Translations under genes and position numbers: made by a program
The notes under the pieces: model-generated
What the model was told of the DNA's origin: nothing
What the model saw: only the letters and a program-made list of their open reading frames with translations
The model's database searches: none
Shown: piece after piece, positions 56,190 through 64,000 of the stretch
Layout: every line of letters begins with the position of its first letter
Numbering within the stretch: position 1 is the stretch's first letter
NCBI RefSeq assembly: GCF_910592395.1
Contig: NC_088308.1
Span: 10,433,001-10,497,000 of the forward strand
Length of the DNA: 64,000 bases
Direction: 5' to 3'
Origin: Lineus longissimus
Lineage: Eukaryota > Nemertea > Pilidiophora > Heteronemertea > Lineidae

Positions 56190-56916
56190 TTAGACAAATC
56201 TGTGTGTCATACCTTCTAACTGTGTAGGTGGGGGAAAACCAGTGGCTAGTTGAGCCAGCATTTCTGGGGCTGTCTTGGAAGACCCATTTGACCTGGCATT
56301 TGGTGCTGTTTGCAGTGCTGCTGATGTTAATGGCACTGCATATTCCACAGCACCAGAGATTGCAGCCCAGCTTGGGCTGTCACCAAAAAGGCTCACAATC
56401 TTTTGTGACACGGGGTCTAACGGTCGTGGGCCTGGTCCAGCTCCAGTCTTCCTCTTCTCTCACTTTTCCTTAGCAATCTTGTTCTTGGCTCCACTTGTCA
56501 GCCCTTGCCACTTGCACTTGATCTCCCTCCAGGTTCTTTGTTCCATCCCCTGGGCATTAATTTGTCTTGAAATATTATACCAAACGCTCTTCTTCAACTT
56601 GTTGGTGACGGTGTGCAAGGGATAGTAGTCCTAGGGCTGATAGTCCGTGTAACAATAGCCCGCATTGCTAAATGTTTTGGTTAGGGTTAGCGGTACAATA
56701 GATCATGCTGCTTAATTGGTCAAATACAATGCTACCGGACTATGATTCCAGGGGGACTATATCCGCTGTCACAACGGTGTTTGTCAACTTTGACGTCAAG
56801 AGCTTGATGTGTGGCTCCGCTAAGTCGAGCAGCAGAGCCACCTCTTTATCGGTAAAGTTCTTCTTCCTAACAATTTTACCATTCTCTTCTGCAGCAGACA
56901 GCTCGTGGTCAGACAT
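56190..56916 (-). pseudogene. Harbinger Myb/SANT-like DNA-binding protein, split by a MITE
   Basis: ATG at 56916: MSDHELSAAEENGKIVRKKN, then FTDKEVALLLDLAEPHIKLL, the first Myb-like helix with conserved acidic and hydrophobic spacing. After KLTNTV a 159-bp MITE intervenes. The protein resumes as TNKLKKSVWYNISRQINAQG and RTWREIKCKWQGL with conserved Trp residues. A TGA follows IAKEK, and the C-terminal part (DPVSQKIVSLFGD...) remains open. In Harbinger elements this protein recruits the nuclease to the ends. Confidence 0.85.
56615..56773. mobile_element. 157-159-bp MITE, copy 2, in the Myb gene
   Basis: Near-identical to 33801-33957. The 7-bp duplication ACGGTGT (56608-56614 and 56774-56780) flanks it. 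Removing it and one duplicate restores a continuous Myb-like frame, proving insertion into a once-intact gene. Confidence 0.88.
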
Positions 56917-57119
56917 TTTTTGTGATACAGGAAGTGAGATGACAAGGTGCATTGTGGGATAATCCACTGACAAATCCACTGACAACTAAAAGGGCCTAAA
57001 AATTGGCTTTGAGCAACTCATAATTGTCGGTGGATTACCTATCGGCCGACAACTGATTTTTATCCACCGACAACACTTATCGACCGATAACCTTATCGGT
57101 GCTTTGAACAACCGGGCCC

Positions 57120-57861
57120 TGGTTGGTAGTTCTTGTGTACAAACTTGGCCGACTTAAAGAGGTTGAATAGCGCCTCCAGAAGCAAGCAACAGCGCCACCC
57201 GTAACAGAAATAAGAACTGCTTACTGACGTCATGGTTTCCATATACGACATCTCATTTGCATATTTTTACAACCTTATTTACTACGAGTTATAAATATGC
57301 CAGTAGCACGTGGATCATGCCAGGCGGCGCTGTCAGGTGTTTCCACTATGGGTTACATAATCGGCTACAAAGAGGCCAGTGTTCTAGTAAATGAAGTTAG
57401 CAATGATAGCGAAAGAATGTTAGTGTATGTTACGCAGTCAATAGTGATAGTAGTGAGTTGGAGAGAGGAGAAAATGGAAAATGGAGAGAATAGTAGTATG
57501 GATTTCGAGTCCCAAGAAGAAACTTTGCAAAGTTTTCATCAAACTGATAATCATATTCCTTCCTTCTCTGTCTCCAACAATTAAAAGTTGCTGCAGTCAA
57601 CCTGATGCGTTTATCCGCGAGCGAATCGACGAGACGAAGCATTTTTCAAGCATGGTACCTTACAGATCCGCAAGGGGCGCGTTACCGAAAATGTTGCAAA
57701 AATCAATAACGTGATCGTAAATATTGTCATACTTTTCAAAATGAGAGTATGTAAATGATACGCAGACGGTAAACCAATGAAAGGCCAGTATCTATTGAAC
57801 CTTACAAGTGATTTGGGGGCCTTGAAACTCCTTATATTTATCAATGAAACCTTATTCCCGC
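57120..57861. other. Unassigned stretch
   Basis: Follows the Harbinger right end. Plus ORF 57297-57584 and its reverse shadow show no family or second copy. I see no repeat structure apart from weak CCACTGACAA phrases at the Harbinger end. Confidence 0.3.
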
Positions 57862-58230
57862 CTAAGGTTTTGACCGGGCCGTCCAAAACTCCCCATTTTT
57901 TGGCGGGCCATTCCCTTTAATGACGCTCTTGGGTAGATCAACGATTGGCTTTGGGTAGCGGTCTTCATCCTGGAGCTTCCAATACTTGGTCGGGTCCAAT
58001 TCTTCTAGATGTGTGTAACCACTGTCGATGATGTCCATAATGCGATGCACTTCGTGAGTGGTTATTCTTGGTCGGTTGAAGATCTCGAGCATTGTGTAAG
58101 GTCCATATTTCTCTTCATGTGGCAATGTACGATTGAGAACATAAAGGACATCATCGATGTACCAGTTGGTGAAAGACAGCGACCAGCCTCCAGATTCTTC
58201 TGACTTGTCTAAGCTGGCATATGGTTCTTC
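57862..58230 (-). CDS. Unrecognised ORF, inverted partner of 60805-61355
   Basis: The minus-strand frame reads YASLDKSEESGGWSLSFTNW, YIDDVLYVLNRTLPHEEKYG, TMLEIFNRPRITTHEVHRIM and LEELDPTKYWKLQDEDRYPK, then leaves the shared part and stops at 57862. The shared 290 bp is an inverted copy of 60810-61100. This version keeps a longer open N-terminal frame (no frameshift near the YIDDV phrase) but lacks the C-terminal 75 residues of the other. I recognise no family. The YIDD here is not in an RT context. Confidence 0.45.
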   Translation of the reverse strand, partial: EEPYASLDKSEESGGWSLSFTNWYIDDVLYVLNRTLPHEEKYGPYTMLEIFNRPRITTHEVHRIMDIIDSGYTHLEELDPTKYWKLQDEDRYPKPIVDLPKSVIKGNGPPKNGEFWTARSKP

Positions 58231-58625
58231 TCCCTAGACATAGACCTTTTCAATCTTCACGTAGGGAACTATTGGATCCATGGCTTGACATAGCACATGA
58301 TCTTGGCGCCTCATCTCTTCAGATGTCGCTGGTAACTTTTTACATGTGTAAATCTTCTCTGAAACTTCGGACAGATAAATTCCTATTGCGAGGTACTATC
58401 TGCCATGATGTGACTTCGAATGATGCATATAAGGAAATCAGCATTCCTTTATGTAGGCAACTAATTCAGCCAATGAGTAAACAGCAGTTGGAACAAGTTC
58501 AGACAAGATGTCACATCATGTCTGATTTATTGCAACATTATATAACAATCGCAGATACTCCTACAACAAATCAAATAATGTTTTCAGTTCGTGCAAGGGC
58601 ACAATATATGCGGGGACAACACTAA
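58221..58625 (+). other. ORF with inverted partner at 58827-59000
   Basis: The C-terminal half (EQVQTRCHIMSDLLQHYITI) recurs on the minus strand at about 58945-58840 as LSRCHAISDLLQHYITFTD. Conservation of the frame between inverted copies hints at former coding. No family recognised. Confidence 0.35.
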
Positions 58626-58960
58626 TCCAAATACCACACTTTACCAAAGACATGCGGGCACTAGTCATTATAGCCATCCATAGGTCTCATACTATAAACA
58701 AATACTGCATAACAGACAGGCCGTCCCAATGACCTTTCTTGACCTTTCTGACTGGGAACCCCCTCAACCGAGGAGTGAGATTGACTTTACATACTTGTTT
58801 TAATTGCTGTTAAATGATTGGCTAAATTAGTTGCCGACGTAAAAGGAGTCATGTATTCTGCTCATTCTATCTGTGAATGTTATATAATGTTGCAATAAAT
58901 CAGATATGGCATGACATCTTGATAGCACTGTTGTAACCTGTCTAGACATGTTGAGTTGCA

Positions 58961-59556
58961 TTCTAAAATACCTTGGTACCGTAAAGTCAACTTTTAAATG
59001 GAAAATGCATAAGCCTCGTTCTGAGAGTGGAGTGTTTTGGACACGCAACCAAGATTCTCTACCAAAGTTCCCTCGGGTTGCACTAAAATGTGGAAACCAT
59101 GCACACAACTCACTTCAGAAGTTTGAGGCTCTCAAAACACTGCTTCAAACACAAATCAGCCAAGGAAGCATCAACCACCCTAAGTTTTTTAATGAGCACT
59201 ACACATATTTGCCGAGAAAAACGCTCCAAATAGCCCATTTGCGCGGATTTTAGCATCACTTAAGCGAGCCGATGCGGACTTCCTATGCGCGCTGTACAAA
59301 ATGTACATGTCTCATTTTCTGTAACGTTGCGGTAACATAATGTAAAAAACGGCGCTACCGGCGCTCCGGGCCGGCGATGGCTGGAATTTGCCATATTCGC
59401 ACATATTCAAGTTATTTTCGTGGCCTATCTTTTAAGTTTGAGGTATTTTAGAATAGAAATTGAACCCGAGGCGGAGGACCTTGGTTGAGTTACCAAGACA
59501 CTCGAGGGTGGAGCTAAAATTTAGTCCAAGAACCCGAGGCGGGGTTCAATTCCTTA
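58961..59556. mobile_element. Interspersed element, copy 2 (see 20661-21351)
   Basis: Same ends and order as 20661-21351, shorter by a deletion in the terminal hairpin and a small gap after CATGCACAC. It lies inside the 10 kb block. Confidence 0.75.
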
Positions 59557-59669
59557 ATCATGCTGTATGTTGATTGGTTTAGTGGTACCTGCATGTTGTT
59601 AAGTGGTAACCTTAGTGAAAGCAAGTGTTAAATACTGTATCGAGTGCAAAACAGGCATGGAAGAGGAAG

Positions 59670-59830
59670 GGTGAAGCAAATTGAGAAGTAAATCTGCAAA
59701 TTGTGAAAGAAATGTGCAAATTGTGAAGAAAATGTGCAAATTGTGAACCAAGTTGTGAAATTGTGAAGCACATTGTGAACTAAATGTGCAAATTGTGAAA
59801 GAAATGTGCAAATTGTGAAGCAAACGGGAA
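59670..59830 (+). repeat. Tandem repeat, period about 18 bp
   Basis: About eight units of the GTGCAAATTGTGAAGAAA type, some varied to GTGAACCAAGTTGTGAAATT. The reverse translation (HNLHIFFTICTF) is a repeat artefact, not a gene. Confidence 0.85.
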
Positions 59831-59966
59831 AAGTGGGCATGCGTGAAACATGGTAGAAATACCCTATTTCCACTGTTTTGTATCAGTTTGGCTCTGACCT
59901 CCGAAGAGGCAAGACATCAATTATAATAGCGAGGAGTGCACCAAAGTTTTCTCTAGTTATTTCAGC

Positions 59967-60515
59967 ATGAAACGACATCGTGTCACAAAGCATCGAGTTG
60001 AGGCTCCTGATGATAGCGATAAAGAAAGCATTGTGTCCGATGATAGCAGGAATGAATCTGAGAGCGACTCATCCATGGAAGTCACATCAGATGATGGTGA
60101 TACTAACAGTGAGAGTACGAATATGACCAAGGATGTAAAATCTACTATTTTTGACAGTATGATTGAGAAAGCCTATGCTGTTCACAGGGATGAAAAATAC
60201 CAAAAATTGTCAGAACTTATTGGAGAGGGGATGGTCAAGAGAGATGCTGCACAAAGGGTGCACGAGGAACTCCTACCAAAATATCGAAAAATTCTTCGTG
60301 ATATTTTTCGGAACTCTCTAATAAATATGAAAATGTTGCGCAAACACCCGATTTACAAGGCAATAATGACAAAGGCAAGAGAGTTGGAAGATGATGACTT
60401 TGATCGAGATGAGGCCGTACGCTCTGCACTGTCTCATCGAAAATATCCTCTGTACAGAATGATACCCTCAGACGTGGAGTCTGACGATGAAATGTCAGAT
60501 GCCGAAAATAGCTAG
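59967..60515 (+). CDS. Unrecognised 182-residue acidic/charged protein
   Basis: Starts MKRHRVTKHRVEAPDDSDKE. Residues 15-55 are Asp/Ser/Glu-rich, then an alpha-helical segment (DSMIEKAYAVHRDEKYQKLS, RDAAQRVHEELLPKYRKILR, MLRKHPIYKAIMTKARELED, DEAVRSALSHRKYPLYRMI) and an acidic tail. No introns are needed and no signal peptide is seen, so it is probably intracellular, perhaps nuclear or DNA-associated. I do not recognise the family. It is the longest undamaged ORF of the 10 kb block and could be a cargo gene of that block. Confidence 0.5.
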   Translation: MKRHRVTKHRVEAPDDSDKESIVSDDSRNESESDSSMEVTSDDGDTNSESTNMTKDVKSTIFDSMIEKAYAVHRDEKYQKLSELIGEGMVKRDAAQRVHEELLPKYRKILRDIFRNSLINMKMLRKHPIYKAIMTKARELEDDDFDRDEAVRSALSHRKYPLYRMIPSDVESDDEMSDAENS

Positions 60516-60804
60516 AAAGCGCACTAAGGGACGATCGAAATTTCAACGAACCAGTGGGATTACTGAACTATATCGAGCAACAAATTTAAGTTGTACCATT
60601 AGTATTTGGCATTATGAAAAAGAACACTCAGTTAAAAATGTATTTTCAAGATACAGTGTATGTGTATATCGCAAGATTGTAAAAATGGCTTTTCTGAGCC
60701 TTTCTTGAACCATCAAATTTGATCAAAAGAAATACACAAAATAGTCACAATCGTTTGTATTGGCTTAAGTTATTGATTTTTTTTAGTAATAAACCAGTTT
60801 TTTT

Positions 60805-61355
60805 AGATGCATATGCCAGCTTAGACAAGTCAGAAGAATCTGGATGCTGGTCGCTGTCTTCACCAACTGGTACATCGATGATGGTACATCCTTTATGTTC
60901 TCAATCGTGCATTGCCACATGAAGAGAAATATGAACCTTACACCATGCTCGAGATCTTCAACCTACCAATAATAACTACTCACGAAGTGCATCGCATTAT
61001 GGACATCATCGACAGTGGTTACACACATCTAGAAGAATTGGACCCGACCAAGTATTGGAAGCTCCAGGATGAAGACCTCTACCCAAAACCTCTACCCAAG
61101 TTTGTACACAAGAACTACCAACCAGAAATGAACACCTGCATGGGGGTAATAATTCTACCAGCAAATCTTCTACACAATGGATGGAAGCACGATCAAGTAC
61201 GTCAGGTGCGAAGAGACAGCTTCAACATCACCATGTTAGAGGTTACTCCCGATGTTTGGTTCCTGCTACAGACATGCAGAAGTCGATTCTTCGAAGCGGC
61301 CGATGAGACAACCTGGTATCTGCTTCACAAAGACCATCTTCCAAAATTCCTGTGA
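60805..61355 (+). CDS. Unrecognised ORF, inverted partner of 57862-58230
   Basis: The main frame from ATG 60912 is MPHEEKYEPYTMLEIFNLPI, then HRIMDIIDSGYTHLEELDPT, PKFVHKNYQPEMNTCMGVII, HDQVRQVRRDSFNITMLEVT and FEAADETTWYLLHKDHLPKF. Upstream, YASLDKSEESG lies in another frame because of small indels near 60860-60890, and a TTTTTTTAG acceptor-like site is at 60803, so this may be a last exon. The protein has a conserved look but no family I can name. Confidence 0.45.
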
Positions 61356-61364
61356 AGGCTACTC

Positions 61365-61705
61365 TTCCAGAAAAAAAGGGTCATTCTAAGGCCCAAAAAG
61401 GCCTTTCTAAAGGGCACCCAAAATATTTAAAAAGAGATCAATCGTACCGATACAATCTTCTGGTAGAATGGGCTGTTGTCACTTCAAAATTTGAATTTCC
61501 AGCTGCGCTGATAGAAACGCCGTCTTTTATCCATTTGAAAACTATTTCTCAACAAATTTCCCGCTGATTGAAGCGCCCTCTTTTATCCATCTGAGAACTA
61601 TTTTTTTGAATTTCCCGCCTAGAATCTATTTTTAGACGAACCTCCTCGCAAATCCTCCTCAATGGGGACCATAAACAACATGCTATACTACTTGCAACAA
61701 AGGTC
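61365..61705. repeat. Right arm of the main inverted repeat
   Basis: Inverted partner of 53468-53790, ending TAAACAACATGCTATACTAC. Includes two near-repeats of the TTTTATCCAT...CCCGC phrase absent from the left arm. Confidence 0.8.
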
Positions 61706-62567
61706 TTTTTTTGCTTTCATTACTAGAAAAGTCCTGCTAAATTCTTCATTTTTGAAGATTGGTTTTAGCTCGCTACAGGTGAATATTTTTTTCAGACAGC
61801 TGATGACCTTTGAGAACACCCCTCATGGTCAGCAATGCAGTCAGTCCAGGCCAACTCAGCTCATACATGAAGGCTTGAGGGTAATAATCAAAGGTTATGG
61901 AAGAGATTAAAAAAATAACATAAAAATCATAAGCAAAAATGTGCATTTGTCAGTGACTATCGAACACATTCTACGGAATAAGCAAAAATAAGCAAAAATG
62001 TGCATTTTCCAGTGACTGTCGAGCACATTCTATGGAATTGCAAGTGCCAAAAAATGATGGTCATAAAGCACAGTTCATGGGCTCATGTGATTTTTGGATC
62101 ATTTTAGAAATGTTTGTTACATAATGAAGGGATGGAATTAGATGCACCCAAATGCAACAGATATATGACCAACTAGATATAACATGCTCTGCTGAAAACC
62201 GCATTCAAATATCGTTTTTTATCTCTGCGATATTAAAAAAAACGGTGGACATTCACTTTCTGGTAGGACTGTACATCAGCAACAGGCCTAGATTAAAACG
62301 GCACTACTACCAAACTGTGACCAACCAGACTGTCAGACAACTTATCGCCAAACCTACTTTCACTTTGACTTGCCTATTGTGGGGATTCCGAAGTCCATTT
62401 TCGAACGCTAAGTAAAACGAAAGACGAGTGAAGTAAGTCAAAAGAGAAGAAATCTACAAGTACAAGACGAGATTGAAATTGGAGCATAAACAACAAATAC
62501 GTTATCGGTAATCAAAAACAAAAGATTATCCTTTTCCTTACAATGTGATAGCCATGTGCTCTACGCT
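61706..62567. other. Outer arm region of the 10 kb block
   Basis: 62150-62300 pairs with 53190-53350 (CAGAAAGTAAATGTCCAC-like phrase). 61920-62060 has a short tandem GTGCATTTGTCAGTGACT / GTGCATTTTCCAGTGACTGT duplication. The rest is unassigned. Confidence 0.45.
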
Positions 62568-63155
62568 TACATTTTAATTGACGTAATCCTACTTGACCAA
62601 TCAGAAGCCGGTTGACGCGTTCTCCCTAACCGCAAGTGATCGTGGCGGGAAAGGTATTTCCCGCCAGGACTTGCGCGTACTGAAAATAACGAGTAACGCA
62701 TTTGTCTACTTTCTGAGAGCTGAAACAAAATTGGAAAAGCATCAAACACGTTCAGAAAAAAAGTTTACTGATGAACCAACAGAAGAACTAACCAACTGCA
62801 ATATTTTACTCCGAATGGTCCTTTTAGGAGCATAGGACCAAAATGAGAAACTACTTTCAATGATCAGTTTGTTTATCTTGATTATATAATTTGATACTTT
62901 AAACTCGTGCTGTAACTATCATCACTGTTATGTTTTAATAGCAGTGATACAAAAAACAGCATGAGTTTATAAACTGTTCTTTCTTGAAAGGAAATTAGGC
63001 CTTCCTGAAGTTCCCAATTCTTAGTCTTCTTTATCAAGTCATCTATCAGGAACTACCACAACAATAGCCCGGGTAAAATCATATGACATTGTTATTCTTT
63101 GTTTTCGAAAATCTGGTAGTCAAATTTGTTAATGTTGATATCCTGAAACGAAAAC

Positions 63156-63410
63156 CTGTATCACCCAATACCGGTATTTTAAACCAGTTTTCCTCAGGCT
63201 ACAATTCCATGTTGCTTTGTTTGATGGGAAAACCAAGTAGCAGCCATGACCTATGATGGAGAATGCCTGGCACTCCTAAGCAATCGTGCATGTTGACCCG
63301 CACTGGAGGACAGAATCAACCCGCTGGATTCCGGATTGAGGTTCATCACCGTACCCGCGGTATTTCAGTACGAAAATAATTACTCGTACAAGCGCAGTTG
63401 CAGCTATTTT
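63156..63410 (-). pseudogene. U4 exon 1 (PAN/apple-like), dead
   Basis: Recognisable PAN exon whose ATG is lost through a 6-base deletion (AATAGCTGCAACTGC where others have AATGGTTGGCAGTG...). The codon after the second Cys group is TAG instead of CTG, and the first donor is altered to CAG/GTTTTC. The TATA motif upstream is disrupted (TTATACATTG near 63485). Confidence 0.8.
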
Positions 63411-64000
63411 CTTTAATTGGTAAATTCGAAAGAAGCATCGAAATTCTGGCAATATTCCTGTCTAATATTGGTGTAAAGACTTCTTATACATTGTATATAC
63501 ATTTCGTGTGAAATCTAATTACACACTTTTTGGCAATAACTGAAAGAAGAGTATACCACACCCAGGTGCGACTTCCGAATGAGCAGAACACATACTAGTA
63601 CTTAGTAGTTGAAAACGAAAAGCACGGAACCACCAAAGGCGAATCATGAACCTCACTGCCCTAAAATGGCGTGGCTTTCAAGAAACTAACATTCCTGGCT
63701 CTCCACAGTCCTTTGAATGAGACTTATGTAAACCGTGGATCCTAGTACTAGGTGAACATTTGTTTGCAAACGCTGAAATTCGTACACGGCATCGATCATA
63801 TCATTTCTAGGGTAACATAAAACAGTCTTTGAAGCTATATAAACTCCACAAAGTGCGGGCAGTTAATTTTGGTCTTCGACATTTCAAACATAGCCTACAT
63901 TTTATAGCGTTTTGTGAAGTCCCAGAGCATCTTCTTTCGGGGTACATTCATGAGGCCCCCCCCCCCCCCACCCTCGAAAAAATAACAAGAAAAAAGCAAA
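63411..64000. repeat. Duplicated upstream flank of U4
   Basis: Matches 3440-3840, 24600-25000 and 41200-41620, including the C homopolymer (63957-63969). Runs off the window edge. Confidence 0.65.

Larger units (their letters stand above)
53797..57119. mobile_element. PIF/Harbinger DNA transposon, defective
   Basis: The right end GGGCCCGGTTGTTCAAAGCA (57119 inward) and the left end around 53799 share the GAGCACCGATAA / AAGCACCGATAA block. It carries the two Harbinger genes in convergent orientation: a HARBI1-like nuclease (plus) and a Myb/SANT-like protein (minus). Both are broken, and the middle is filled by a foldback array and MITEs. Confidence 0.75.
52585..62631. mobile_element. 10 kb inverted-repeat-bounded block
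   Basis: The outermost 65 bp (52585-52649 and 62568-62631) are inverted copies beginning GGTTGGGGAGAACG. Further arm segments pair: 53190-53350 with 62150-62300, and 53468-53790 with 61365-61705 (GAGGATTTGCGAGGAGGATT). It lies in the intron of the U4 gene. Inside are a Harbinger element, a foldback array, tandem repeats and unrecognised ORFs. No target duplication is evident at the ends, so whether this is one transposon or a transposon-rich palindrome is open. Confidence 0.6.

Noticed and set aside
56228-56625. Plus-strand ORFs at 56228 and 56275
   Set aside because: Shadows of the minus-strand Myb-like gene, which has the recognisable W-rich pattern.
58130-58180. YIDD motif taken as a reverse transcriptase active site
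   Set aside because: None of the other RT blocks surround it. The neighbouring residues are an unrelated conserved segment.
59670-59830. CRISPR-like array
   Set aside because: Repeat units are directly adjacent with no unique spacers, and the genome is animal.
59599-59873. Reverse ORFs rich in HNLHIFFTICTF
   Set aside because: Translation of the 18-bp tandem repeat at 59670-59830.

Overview
This is animal (metazoan) genomic DNA, AT-rich, intron-containing and crowded with transposons. A BEL/Pao LTR retrotransposon (a class confined to animals), an L2/CR1-like LINE, two CENP-B/pogo-type transposons and a PIF/Harbinger element all point to an animal with a diverse repeat load, most likely an aquatic invertebrate. 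The sequence does not let me name the species. No rRNA, functional tRNA, CRISPR or prokaryotic feature is visible.

The host content is a tandem array of about four copies (U1-U4) of one minus-strand gene unit of roughly 12 kb, stretched by insertions. The gene has a TATA box, exon 1 (signal peptide plus a short cysteine-rich PAN/apple-like segment), an intron of 0.5 kb or more, and a terminal region of about 334 residues with a domain I do not recognise. In every PAN-linked copy the terminal region reads through only if a 40-41 nt GT-AG segment is spliced out. U2 (22590-24480) and U3 (39193-41055) are intact. U1 (left edge) has a stop codon and has lost its TATA block. U4 (50680-63410) has stops in both parts and a 10 kb insertion in its intron. 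Between the full genes lie five decayed copies of the terminal domain with no PAN exon (15490-15925, 19378-20035, 37063-37985, 47271-47668, 48540-49470). tRNA-like SINE heads lie downstream of the copies.

Layout: 1-5424 U1; 5430-14052 BEL element with 5-bp target duplication, carrying a nested 3.1 kb insertion; 14058-18480 duplicated block, a decayed copy and an insert with a dUTPase-like pseudogene; 18481-26129 U2 and flanks; 26130-34221 a LINE fragment split by two abutting pogo-like transposons (27084-29285 and 29288-33984), the second carrying a foldback array and MITEs; 34222-41890 U3; 41895-43002 composite insertion; 43069-44542 a probable solo LTR; 44548-51739 duplicated blocks and the U4 terminal exon; 52585-62631 an inverted-repeat-bounded block with a Harbinger element, a second foldback array and unrecognised ORFs arranged as inverted pairs; 63156-63410 the decayed U4 PAN exon.

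Because the units are duplicates, they serve as each other's empty sites. This lets many insertions be delimited to the base. The most notable host finding is the secreted PAN-plus-novel-domain family with its putative micro-intron. The most notable mobile one is the 10 kb palindrome-rich block.
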